From assembly GCA_902485915.1 (NCBI GenBank), contig CABTMH010000053.1, forward strand, positions 1 to 18,024: a stretch of DNA of 18,024 nucleotides, written 5' to 3'. Below are positions 1-6,794 of this stretch, one piece after another. This DNA comes from an uncultured Oribacterium sp. GTDB taxonomy: Bacteria; Bacillota; Clostridia; Lachnospirales; Lachnospiraceae. Position 1 is the stretch's first letter; every line of letters starts with the position of its first letter. The notes beneath the pieces were generated by a model. The model ran no database searches. It was not told where the DNA came from and saw only the letters and a list, made by a program, of their open reading frames with translations. A program made the translations under genes and the position numbers.

Positions 1-22
1 AGACGGAGAGGAGATTTGACAG

Positions 23-502
23 ATGTTCGGACTTTTCAAGAGTAAGGAAAAAGGCAACATCCTCCACTCACCGTGTAATGGTAAGGTGGTTCCGATTACA
101 GAGGTACCGGATCCGACCTTCGCAGAGAAGATACTCGGTGATGGATTTGCGGTGATTCCGGCAGAGGGAAAGGTGTATGCACCGGCCGATGGCGAGATCA
201 CCATGGTGTTTGACACACTGCATGCGGTCACGATGACCACGACGCAGGGTATCGAGGTCCTGATTCATATCGGACTCGATACGGTGAACCTGAAGGGCGA
301 GCCGTTCACCGCGCATGTGAAAGCCGGGGATAAGGTGAAGCAGGGGGATCTGCTGATGGATGTGGATCTCGGGAAGATCCAGGCGGCCGGCTTAAACATC
401 ATCACACCGGTGCTGATCTGTAACACCGATGATTATAAGGAAATCAGCCTGCAGAAGCAGGGTGAGGTTACACTCGCGGACAGCGTGCTGAAGATTTCCT
501 GA
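23..502 (+). CDS. crr: PTS sugar transporter subunit IIA (glucose/GlcNAc-type EIIA)
   Basis: Cytoplasmic phosphocarrier of 159 aa that accepts phosphate from HPr and passes it to the IIB domain of a sugar permease. It matches the EIIA-Glc family (PF00358) over its full length. The diagnostic segment has the two active-site histidines, H67 (in TLHAVTM) and H82 (in VLIHIGLDTVNLKG). The N-terminal HSPCNGKVVPI segment and the later APADGEI segment are also typical. The start follows GGAGAGGAG by about nine bases, with no competing upstream ATG in the window. The permease gene follows after 175 bases, so this protein very likely phosphorylates the NagE-like IIBC. The family assignment is clear. 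Which IIBC it serves is inference, because single IIA proteins often serve several permeases. The symbol crr follows the family and could equally be given as ptsA-type. Confidence 0.93.
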   Translation: MFGLFKSKEKGNILHSPCNGKVVPITEVPDPTFAEKILGDGFAVIPAEGKVYAPADGEITMVFDTLHAVTMTTTQGIEVLIHIGLDTVNLKGEPFTAHVKAGDKVKQGDLLMDVDLGKIQAAGLNIITPVLICNTDDYKEISLQKQGEVTLADSVLKIS

Positions 503-632
503 GCACGAAGTGCTGGATTTCTGATTTTTCAGGCTCTTTCGACGGCAGACAGAGGATTCGTAAGCCGTTTGTGTGGCAGTTGAAAGGGCATTCTGATCCG
601 GATCGCCGGATCTGTGCTTGATTTCGAACCTG

Positions 633-648
633 ATTGGAGTGATCCAAT
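633..648. promoter_or_regulatory. Candidate operator (dre/NagR-like palindrome) upstream of nagE-like gene
   Basis: A 16-bp interrupted palindrome, ATTGGAGTGATCCAAT, with 6-bp arms (ATTGGA/TCCAAT), ends 29 bases before the IIBC start codon. It sits just upstream of a possible -10 box TATATT (653-658). Its outer five bases on each side match the ATTGG-N6-CCAAT skeleton of GntR-family NagR/DasR (dre) sites that control amino-sugar genes in Gram-positives. The centre departs from the usual TCTAGA. No regulator gene is in the window, so the function is inference. Confidence 0.4.
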
Positions 649-677
649 TTAGTATATTTTTCTCAAGGAGGGGAAAT

Positions 678-2147
678 ATGAAGTTTCTTCAAAAGTTGGG
701 TAAAGCGTTAATGCTCCCAGTAGCTGTGCTGCCGATCTGCGGTATCCTGATGGGTATCGGATACCTGCTCTGTCCTGCAACCATGCAGGGTGGTGACATC
801 CAGGGTGCAGCCAACCTGATCGGTCTGTTACTCGTAAAGGCAGGTGGTGCCTTAATCGATAACATGGCCATCCTTTTCGCGATCGGCGTCGGTGTCGGTA
901 TGTCCGATAAGAATGACGGTACCGGTGGAATCGCGGCGCTCGCTTCCTGGCTCATGCTCACCACACTCCTGTCCACAGGATTCGTGACGACCCTGATGCC
1001 GTCGATCGCAGAGAGCGAAGTAAAGACCATCGCGTTCAACAAGATCGCGAACCCGTTCATCGGTATCCTCGCCGGTGTCATCGGTTCTACCTGCTACAAC
1101 AAGTTTAAGGGCACGAAGCTTCCGGACTGGCTGGCTTTCTTCAGTGGTAAGCGTTGCGTAGCCATCGTCGCAGGTATCGTTTCCATCATCGTATCTGCTG
1201 TTCTTCTGTTCGTATGGCCGCTGTTCTTCGGTTTACTCGTAAGCATCGGTGATGCCATCGCGAAGATGGGTGTTGTAGGTGCCGGTATCTATGCCTTCCT
1301 GAACCGTCTCCTCATCCCGACCGGATTACATCACGCACTCAACAACGTATTCTGGTTCGACACCATCGGTCTCGGTGATCTTTCTCACTTCTGGGCTGGT
1401 GAGACATCTGCAGATGTTTCCTGGAGCCTCGGTATGTACATGTCCGGATTCTTCCCATGTATGATGTTCGGTATTCCGGGTGCTGCACTTGCGATGGTAC
1501 AGTGCGCGAAGCCTGAGAAGAAGGCTGCAACCATCGGTATCTTACTTTCTGCCGCTGTATGTTCCTTCATCTGTGGCGTTACAGAGCCGTTCGAGTTTGC
1601 GTTCATGTTCCTCGCACCGGGTCTCTACCTGATCTACGCTGCACTGTATGGCGTATTCACGATCGTTACCGTAGCGCTCGGCTTCCGTGCTGGTTTCTCA
1701 TTCTCAGCAGGTGCGATGGATCTCCTCTTCTCCGCTTCCCTTCCGGCAGCTGCGAAGACATGGCTGATCATCCCGCTGGGCATCGCTGCATTCGTCGTAT
1801 TCTACTTCGTATTCCTGTTTGCGATCAAGAAGTTCGATATCAAGACACCTGGTCGTGAGGATGATGATGTAGAGGCTGAGAAGAACGTTCAGCTCGCAAG
1901 TGATGACTTCACAGCCATCGCAAAGCAGATCCTTGCAGGCTGCGGCGGCAAGGAGAACATCGCAAGCATCGACAACTGTGTAACCAGACTGAGACTTGAG
2001 GTGAAGGATATGACGCAGGTTGATGATAAGGCCATCAAGGCTGCAGGCGTCGCCGGCGTCATCAAGCCAGGTAAGACTTCGGTTCAGGTCATCGTCGGCA
2101 CGAAGGTTCAGTTCGTAGCAGATGCGTTCTCTGAGCTTTGCAAGTAA
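678..2147 (+). CDS. nagE: PTS N-acetylglucosamine-type permease, IIBC components
   Basis: Membrane sugar permease that imports and phosphorylates its substrate, 489 aa from the chosen start. The order is IIC (PF02378, about 1-400, multiple membrane segments), a charged linker (KTPGREDDDVEAE) and IIB (PF00367). Phosphoryl-accepting Cys434 lies in the motif IDNCVTRLRL. IIC signatures include FLNRLLIPTGLHHALN, MSGFFPCMMFGIPGAALAM and GVTEPFEFAFMFLAPGLYL. These, and the KTPGRED linker, resemble E. coli NagE more than PtsG, so I favour N-acetylglucosamine; glucose cannot be excluded. The IIA domain fused in E. coli NagE is separate here, encoded just upstream. ATG 678 is chosen because AAGGAGGGG (665-673) precedes it; a TTG-started 20-codon extension has no such site. 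A strong terminator follows the stop. Confidence 0.9.
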   Translation: MKFLQKLGKALMLPVAVLPICGILMGIGYLLCPATMQGGDIQGAANLIGLLLVKAGGALIDNMAILFAIGVGVGMSDKNDGTGGIAALASWLMLTTLLSTGFVTTLMPSIAESEVKTIAFNKIANPFIGILAGVIGSTCYNKFKGTKLPDWLAFFSGKRCVAIVAGIVSIIVSAVLLFVWPLFFGLLVSIGDAIAKMGVVGAGIYAFLNRLLIPTGLHHALNNVFWFDTIGLGDLSHFWAGETSADVSWSLGMYMSGFFPCMMFGIPGAALAMVQCAKPEKKAATIGILLSAAVCSFICGVTEPFEFAFMFLAPGLYLIYAALYGVFTIVTVALGFRAGFSFSAGAMDLLFSASLPAAAKTWLIIPLGIAAFVVFYFVFLFAIKKFDIKTPGREDDDVEAEKNVQLASDDFTAIAKQILAGCGGKENIASIDNCVTRLRLEVKDMTQVDDKAIKAAGVAGVIKPGKTSVQVIVGTKVQFVADAFSELCK

Positions 2148-2210
2148 GCGGAGCATGCGATGAAGTGTTTCGGGATACACTGAAAATCCCACATTTATGA
2201 AAAGCGAAGG

Positions 2211-2240
2211 AACTGCCGCACGTCATGTGCGGCAGTTTTT
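2211..2240 (+). terminator. Rho-independent terminator of the PTS genes
   Basis: A perfect 11-bp stem (AACTGCCGCAC / GTGCGGCAGTT) with a 5-nt loop GTCAT runs directly into a T-run. It lies 63 bases after the IIBC stop codon. Confidence 0.93.
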
Positions 2241-2245
2241 CTGTG

Positions 2246-2298
2246 TTCAGGAAAAAGGCTGCCCCTCCGGCTCCCTGGCTGAATCCAGTTGACGAGTG
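2246..2298 (+). repeat. Copy A of a dispersed REP-like hairpin repeat
   Basis: TTCAG (2246-2250) pairs with CTGAA (2279-2283) around a core containing CCTCCGGCTCCCTGGCTGA (2264-2282). The 19-base core matches 14236-14254 at 18 positions. The inverse strand of 6585-6607 matches it almost as well. The stretch 2269-2298 also matches 11743-11772 at 27 of 30 bases. The copy lies straight after the PTS terminator. Confidence 0.7.
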
Positions 2299-2383
2299 AA
2301 TAGGAAGTTCTCCCCAGACTTGAAATACTAAAAAAAGAGTAAAGTGTCGGAAAATGGGAGTGGTTTATGGTAGTATAGGGGCC

Positions 2384-3364
2384 ATGAATGTGATAGATGA
2401 AATCAAGAAGGAATTTGAGATTCCGGGGGCGTTTGAGAGTTGGGCGGTATATCGTGAACAGGTCACGGATCTGATTCTGGAGAGCGCGTCGCCACGAGGT
2501 CGGATGGAAGAGGTATCCGTACAGGAAATCGGGCGTTCGCGGTGGGCGATGCCGCCATCGGACACGAAGGCGACCGGCTCCATCGCGCTGTTCGGGATCG
2601 GCCCGGCGAATGACATCGATCTGCGGCGTTTGAGCGAGCGCTTCGAGCGTATCATGCTGATCGATCTGGATCGTGAGAGTATGGAGAGAGGGCTTGCACG
2701 TTATGCGCTGCAGCAGAGTTCGACGATGGAGCTGTGGAGTGTTTCACTTTCCGGGGTGACGATGGAGGATATAGCGGCGTTTTTCGAGACGCTGTATGGG
2801 GCGGTGCTGCGAAGCGGGCGAGCACTTACGGAGGCGGCGTTTATGGAGATATCGCTGGCGGCGCTGGAGCAGGTACGGCGAAAGGTGGTTGCGACGCGGG
2901 AGGTACTGCGGGCGAGGCTGCCGGTGGAGCACTACGATATGGTCGTGAGTGTGGGACTGCACAGTCAGTTCTGGAGTATCCTGAGCTACAGCTGGCTGAC
3001 CCTCGCGGGAAACGTGGAGGAGCAGCTTCTCGGACATGCGATGAATCATGATCCGTTTTTCGAGGCGCTGCGTGCGATCGACGATGTGTTTATCCCGACG
3101 CTGAACGAGGTGATGCTGTCGATGGGCGATCGGGCGATCATCGCAGTCGAGGAGGATGAGGCACATCCGGTGGAGGGTGCCTTTCAGTCGATGCAGGATA
3201 TCCGCAGACGGTATCCCGACGTGCAGGAAAAGCGGCTGCACTGGCCGTTCCGACTGGAGGAAGGAAAGAGCTACGAGATGCTTTTTCAGATCATCGACCA
3301 GACAGGAGAAAAGCATGGAACATCCGATGCCTGGACTGCTGAGTGCATGAACATGCAGAGATGA
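2384..3364 (+). CDS. Hypothetical protein with SAM-methyltransferase-like features
   Basis: A 326-aa soluble protein (336 aa if the ATG at 2354 is used). I do not recognise a named family. A Rossmann-type nucleotide site is visible: SIALFGIGPANDIDL (residues 76-90 of the long form) resembles methyltransferase motif I. IMLIDLDRESM follows with acidic residues where motif II sits, and YDMVVSVGLHSQFWS (194-208) resembles motif IV. The C-terminal third is acidic and has no membrane segment. Neither start has a good ribosome site: 2354 has none, and 2384 has AGGGG only three bases away. A TGG-TAGTAT sequence (2368-2376) could be an extended -10 that would put transcription onset at about 2384, giving a leaderless message. 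The substrate is unknown, and nothing around it settles one. Confidence 0.7.
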   Translation: MNVIDEIKKEFEIPGAFESWAVYREQVTDLILESASPRGRMEEVSVQEIGRSRWAMPPSDTKATGSIALFGIGPANDIDLRRLSERFERIMLIDLDRESMERGLARYALQQSSTMELWSVSLSGVTMEDIAAFFETLYGAVLRSGRALTEAAFMEISLAALEQVRRKVVATREVLRARLPVEHYDMVVSVGLHSQFWSILSYSWLTLAGNVEEQLLGHAMNHDPFFEALRAIDDVFIPTLNEVMLSMGDRAIIAVEEDEAHPVEGAFQSMQDIRRRYPDVQEKRLHWPFRLEEGKSYEMLFQIIDQTGEKHGTSDAWTAECMNMQR

Positions 3365-3432
3365 TAGAAGGAAGATGGAGTAGAAAGAAAGGATATCCGG
3401 AGGCTGAACAGAGCATCCGATGTGGGAGACAT

Positions 3433-3855
3433 ATGCAGAAAACAGTAGATAAGAAGAAAAACATCATCGTCATCGCCATCATCGCGGCGGTGATCATCCT
3501 CAGTTTCGTCGCGATGCTCGTGATTCGAAAGACCAGCGGTCCGCGGCTCGATGTCATGGTGCAGTACGGCGATCAGGAGATCCTGCGCGTGCCGCTCTCG
3601 AAGGATGCGATGTATAAGATCGAGGATGGTCGTGCCATCGAAGTTCCGAAGAATACCACGCTGGAATCGCTCGGGGAAGAAGCGTATCCATCTCAACATG
3701 ATGTGAACCTGCTGGAAATCAAGGATGGCGAGGTCTGGGTACCGGAATCGAACTGCTCGAACCAGGTATGCGTATCGATCGGAAAACTCAGCGGCTCGGA
3801 CTACGATTTCCCGATCACCTGTCTGCCGCATGGGATCATCGTCGTGATCGAATGA
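3433..3855 (+). CDS. NusG domain II-containing membrane-anchored protein
   Basis: A 140-aa protein with a positively charged N-terminus, one membrane helix (about residues 10-31) and an extracytosolic domain of NusG-II type (PF07009). The C-terminal signature carries three cysteines: C108 and C113 in SNCSNQVCVSIG, and C130 in ITCLPHGIIVVI. The biochemical role of this family is unsettled. Such genes often lie near Rnf, ApbE or FMN-binding reductase genes, and here the flavin reductase follows 145 bases downstream. ATG 3433 is chosen because GGGAGA precedes it at normal distance and the product then starts right at the membrane anchor. An earlier in-frame ATG (3343) would overlap the preceding gene and add 30 unlikely residues. 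Confidence 0.85.
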   Translation: MQKTVDKKKNIIVIAIIAAVIILSFVAMLVIRKTSGPRLDVMVQYGDQEILRVPLSKDAMYKIEDGRAIEVPKNTTLESLGEEAYPSQHDVNLLEIKDGEVWVPESNCSNQVCVSIGKLSGSDYDFPITCLPHGIIVVIE

Positions 3856-3948
3856 TTGACTGAACGATACCGTACCTGGCCGTCATTTTATCTCCTTAAG
3901 AATGACTACTGTATGCGCTATGACATATCCATGTTGTCGGATTATATC

Positions 3949-3957
3949 TGATATGAT
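3949..3957 (+). promoter_or_regulatory. Extended -10 promoter for the flavin reductase gene
   Basis: TGA-TATGAT (3949-3957) is an extended -10 element, with TGn followed by a hexamer matching TATAAT at five of six positions. A TTGTCG (3934-3939) lies too close to be a normal -35 for it. Transcription would begin at about 3964, giving a leader of roughly 37 nt. Confidence 0.5.
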
Positions 3958-3962
3958 AATAT

Positions 3963-3989
3963 GTTAACGTATTTTTGTAGTACGTGAAC
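3963..3989. promoter_or_regulatory. 27-bp inverted repeat spanning the start of the reductase leader
   Basis: Left arm GTTAACGTA (3963-3971) and right arm TACGTGAAC (3981-3989) are inverted repeats at eight of nine positions, with a 9-nt spacer. The repeat begins just after the -10 box and ends next to the ribosome site AAGGAGG (3990-3996). It is well placed for a repressor operator, or for an mRNA hairpin affecting translation. No regulator gene is visible. Confidence 0.55.
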
Positions 3990-4000
3990 AAGGAGGAACT

Positions 4001-6547
4001 ATGAAAAAAATCGTACATGGTGCGATGGCGCTCTGCCTCGTCGCATCGATGACCGCATGCTCATCTGCAAAACCTGCAGAAACTCCTGCGGCGACAGAAG
4101 CAGCGAAGCTTTACGTAGCCGGCACCTATTCGGCTTCCGAGGAGGGCTTCGCAGGGAAGGTAACCGTGACCATCACGACCAGCGAGTCCGAAATCACCGA
4201 TGTAAAGATCGAGGGTAAGAACGAGACCCCAGACAGGGGCGGCGTAGCGATGGAGCAGCTTCAGGGCGAGCTTCTGAAGGCACAGTCCGCAGAGGTGGAC
4301 GCTGTCAGTGGTTCGACCGTGACCAGTGATGCCGTAAAGAAGGCGATGGCCGCAGCCATCGAGAAGGCGAAGAGTGGTGATACGTCGACCGGCTCCGATG
4401 AGGCGCTTGCGTTCACCGCAGGTACCTATACTGGAACCGGTGTAGGCTATAACGGCCCGACGACCGTCGAGGTCACCTTCGATGACAGTAAGATCACCGA
4501 TATCCAGATCGCCGAGACGAAGGAGACCGCTCATGTAGGTGATGTGGCATTCGATATCCTCATCCCGCAGATGATCGAGGCAAACGGAACCGGAGTCGAT
4601 GCGATTTCCGGTGCGACCTTCTCCTCGAAGGCACTGAAGACCGCCGTGAACGATGCTGCAGAGCAGGCTGGCGTGACCAACCTCGATGCATTTAAGGCAA
4701 ACACCCTCGAGGTAAAGGCTCAGGATCCGATCGAGGATACCTGGGATGTCGTCGTCGTCGGTGGCGGCGGAGCCGGTCTGGCAGCTGCTGCACAGGCTGC
4801 ACAGAACGGTGAGAGCGTACTCGTGATCGAGAAGAACGTCGAGATCGGTGGTAACACCCTCGTATCCGGCGGTCAGTATCAGTCCGTGATGCCGTATCTC
4901 GTATGGGATGCAGAGAATCCGGATGCGACGACGGGCATCGGCTTCGATGGAAATGAGTATAACAAGGTGAAGTCCGTACAGGGCTGTATCGATGAGCTGA
5001 AGACCATCTACAACTGGTCCGAGGAGCCGTTCGATGAGGATTTCTACGATACCAACGAGTATGTAGCCGGTGATATCGAGGAGCTTTCGAAGCACGGTGT
5101 CGTGGCCGAGTATCTCCCGACCCTTCAGGCACTGAAGAAGGAAATCAAGGCATATCTCGACTGGGCACAGCCGAAGCTCGACGCTGGCACACCGGAGTCC
5201 GACCTGACCCTGTTCTCGACGGTAAACCTTCACATCTTCCAGAGCTACTATGGCGGTCTCCGTCAGAGTGCGGATAAGTCCGGCTGGATCTGGGGCGATG
5301 TCGATCTCGTTTCCCAGTTCATCGAGGATGGACAGGATCTGAAACCATGGCTCGAGGCGATGGGTTCGACCTTCGTCGAAGATACACAGCCGACGCTGAT
5401 CGGTGCCCTCTGGTACAGAGAGAACCAGTTCATCGGTGCAAACGTAGATACCGATGGTGATGGACAGACCGAGGAGTACGCAGGCAGATGGGGCACTTAT
5501 TTCGTCGCTCCGATGACCTCCTTCCTGAACGCAAACGAGCACAACCAGATCATGACACGTACCACCGCCGAGGAGCTGATCCAGGAGGATGGCCGCGTGA
5601 CGGGTGTGAAGGCGACGATGTATGATGGTACACCAGTCACTGCACATGCGAAGAAGGGTGTCGTTCTCGCAACCGGTGGTTATGCAGCGAACATCGCAAA
5701 GGTCGTAGAGACCAACGAGTACTGGGATCCGGAGTATCTCAACGATAAGACCGAGACCACAAACCGCAGCTCGCTTCAGGGCGACGGTATCACGATGGCA
5801 GAGGCTGTCGGTGCCGCAACGACCGGTATGGGCTATACACAGCTGATGCCGATCTCCTGGGTAGACAACGGTGACCTCGCTTTCGGCGGCGGTGACTATG
5901 CTGTTTACATCAACCCGACGACCGGCAAGCGTTTCGTAGATGAGACCTCTGAGCGTGACGTTCTGTCCCTCGGTGAGTTCAGAAACGGTATCGAGTGGAA
6001 CGGTCATAAGGGCGTCTTCATCGAGATCGCCAATGCAGCTACCCCGATTCCTGGACCATATCCATACAAGGATGAGGATGTCGAGGGCCGTCAGTATGTC
6101 AGAACCATCGGCGAGCTCGCAGATGTGCTGAAGGCAGAGGGCTTCGACACGGATGTCGAGACCATCAAGGCGACCATCGAGGATTACGATCAGGCGATCA
6201 TCAACGGTACACAGCCACAGGATGTCAGCAAGAAGCAGTTCTCTGCACTGATCGGTGACTGCGAGAAGAACGAGGATGGTTCTTACAAGGCAGATACCTA
6301 TAACCTCGACGATGCGAAGCTTCGTGTTCGTTTCCTTGCACCTTCTACACACCACACGATGGGTGGTGTCAGCGTAGACGTGAAGCGTCACGTACTCGAT
6401 GCAGACGGAAAGGCGATCGAAGGCCTGTATGCAGCCGGTGAGGTGACCGGTGGTATCCACGGCGGTAACCGTCTCGGCGGTAACGCGATCACGGAGATCT
6501 TCGTTTCCGGTCGTACCGCAGCGAACGCCATTAGCGAAGATAACTAA
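4001..6547 (+). CDS. Extracytosolic flavin reductase lipoprotein (fumarate/urocanate reductase-like, two FMN-binding domains)
   Basis: An 848-aa exported lipoprotein, with signal peptide and lipobox MTAC (lipid-bearing C20). Two FMN-binding domains follow (PF04205), at about 38-122 and 139-216. Each has an ApbE-type flavinylation motif: DAVSGST (100-106) and DAISGAT (200-206), with T106 and T206 the likely FMN attachment points. The C-terminal half is an FAD_binding_2 reductase (PF00890) with GGGGAGLAA (254-262). Active-site elements of the fumarate-reductase fold are present: ERD with R652, STHHTMGG with H784/H785, and HGGNRLGGN with R824. The residues that in Shewanella Fcc3 are H365 and R381 appear replaced, so fumarate is probably not the substrate. 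No haem CxxCH motif is present, so electrons presumably enter through the FMN domains. No apbE is in the window. A strong AAGGAGG site sets the start. Confidence 0.9.
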   Translation: MKKIVHGAMALCLVASMTACSSAKPAETPAATEAAKLYVAGTYSASEEGFAGKVTVTITTSESEITDVKIEGKNETPDRGGVAMEQLQGELLKAQSAEVDAVSGSTVTSDAVKKAMAAAIEKAKSGDTSTGSDEALAFTAGTYTGTGVGYNGPTTVEVTFDDSKITDIQIAETKETAHVGDVAFDILIPQMIEANGTGVDAISGATFSSKALKTAVNDAAEQAGVTNLDAFKANTLEVKAQDPIEDTWDVVVVGGGGAGLAAAAQAAQNGESVLVIEKNVEIGGNTLVSGGQYQSVMPYLVWDAENPDATTGIGFDGNEYNKVKSVQGCIDELKTIYNWSEEPFDEDFYDTNEYVAGDIEELSKHGVVAEYLPTLQALKKEIKAYLDWAQPKLDAGTPESDLTLFSTVNLHIFQSYYGGLRQSADKSGWIWGDVDLVSQFIEDGQDLKPWLEAMGSTFVEDTQPTLIGALWYRENQFIGANVDTDGDGQTEEYAGRWGTYFVAPMTSFLNANEHNQIMTRTTAEELIQEDGRVTGVKATMYDGTPVTAHAKKGVVLATGGYAANIAKVVETNEYWDPEYLNDKTETTNRSSLQGDGITMAEAVGAATTGMGYTQLMPISWVDNGDLAFGGGDYAVYINPTTGKRFVDETSERDVLSLGEFRNGIEWNGHKGVFIEIANAATPIPGPYPYKDEDVEGRQYVRTIGELADVLKAEGFDTDVETIKATIEDYDQAIINGTQPQDVSKKQFSALIGDCEKNEDGSYKADTYNLDDAKLRVRFLAPSTHHTMGGVSVDVKRHVLDADGKAIEGLYAAGEVTGGIHGGNRLGGNAITEIFVSGRTAANAISEDN

Positions 6548-6584
6548 GCGACGAGTAGAACACTCAGAAACAGAAATACAAAAC

Positions 6585-6619
6585 GATTCAGCCAGGGATC
6601 CGCAGGACTTCTGGCTGAT
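6585..6619 (-). repeat. Copy B (inverted) of the dispersed REP-like hairpin repeat
   Basis: On the - strand this reads CCTGCGGATCCCTGGCTGA and matches copies A and D. On the RNA level TCAGCCAG (6588-6595) pairs with CTGGCTGA (6611-6618), with further TCC/GGA pairing near the loop. It lies about 40 bases after the reductase stop codon and may help end transcription, though no T-run follows. Confidence 0.65.
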
Positions 6620-6640
6620 GATTACAAAAATACCTGGACC

Positions 6641-6747
6641 AGGCCGCTCCGCAAGGGGCGGCCTTCTTGATCATGTCGGCAAGGGCTGGCCTTCTGTCAA
6701 GCACATATGATCATGTCCGTAAGGGGCGGCCTTCTTGATTATTCTGT
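6641..6747 (+). repeat. Three imperfect GC-rich tandem repeats, first forming a GCAA-tetraloop hairpin
   Basis: Three units start at 6651, 6679 and 6719, with cores GCAAGGGGCGGCCTTCTTGA, GCAAGGGCTGGCCTTCTGTC and GTAAGGGGCGGCCTTCTTGA. The second carries about 12 extra bases. The first core pairs with AGGCCGCTCC (6641-6650) to give a 10-bp stem closed by a GCAA loop (6641-6664), which may end the reductase transcript. The third contains the -35 box of the next gene's promoter. Confidence 0.75.
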
Positions 6748-6763
6748 GCATCCATACTATGAT
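6735..6763 (+). promoter_or_regulatory. Promoter of the zinc-ribbon protein gene
   Basis: TTGATT (6735-6740), a 17-base spacer and TATGAT (6758-6763) form a near-consensus sigma-A promoter. The predicted leader of about 25 nt carries the ribosome site GAGGTGA before ATG 6795. The -35 box lies inside the third tandem repeat unit. Confidence 0.7.
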
Positions 6764-6794
6764 GTTAGCTGATTATGTTTTTTGAGGTGAGTCG

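Noticed and set aside
502..514. Hairpin AGCAC-GAA-GTGCT after the IIA gene as a terminator
   Set aside because: Only five base pairs and no proper T-run. IIA and IIBC could still be cotranscribed.
618..677. A 20-codon N-terminal extension of the IIBC permease from TTG 618
   Set aside because: It would bury the strong AAGGAGGGG site and the candidate operator inside the gene, and NagE-type proteins begin near MKFLQKLGKAL.
3343..3432. A longer start for the NusG-II protein overlapping the methyltransferase-like gene
   Set aside because: The extra residues are polar and atypical, there is no ribosome site, and ATG 3433 has one and begins directly before the membrane anchor.
4061..6460. A 799-codon open frame on the - strand opposite the reductase gene
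   Set aside because: It mirrors the codon periodicity of the reductase gene, has no ribosome site or recognisable domain, and the + strand protein has clear domains and signal peptide. It is an antisense shadow.
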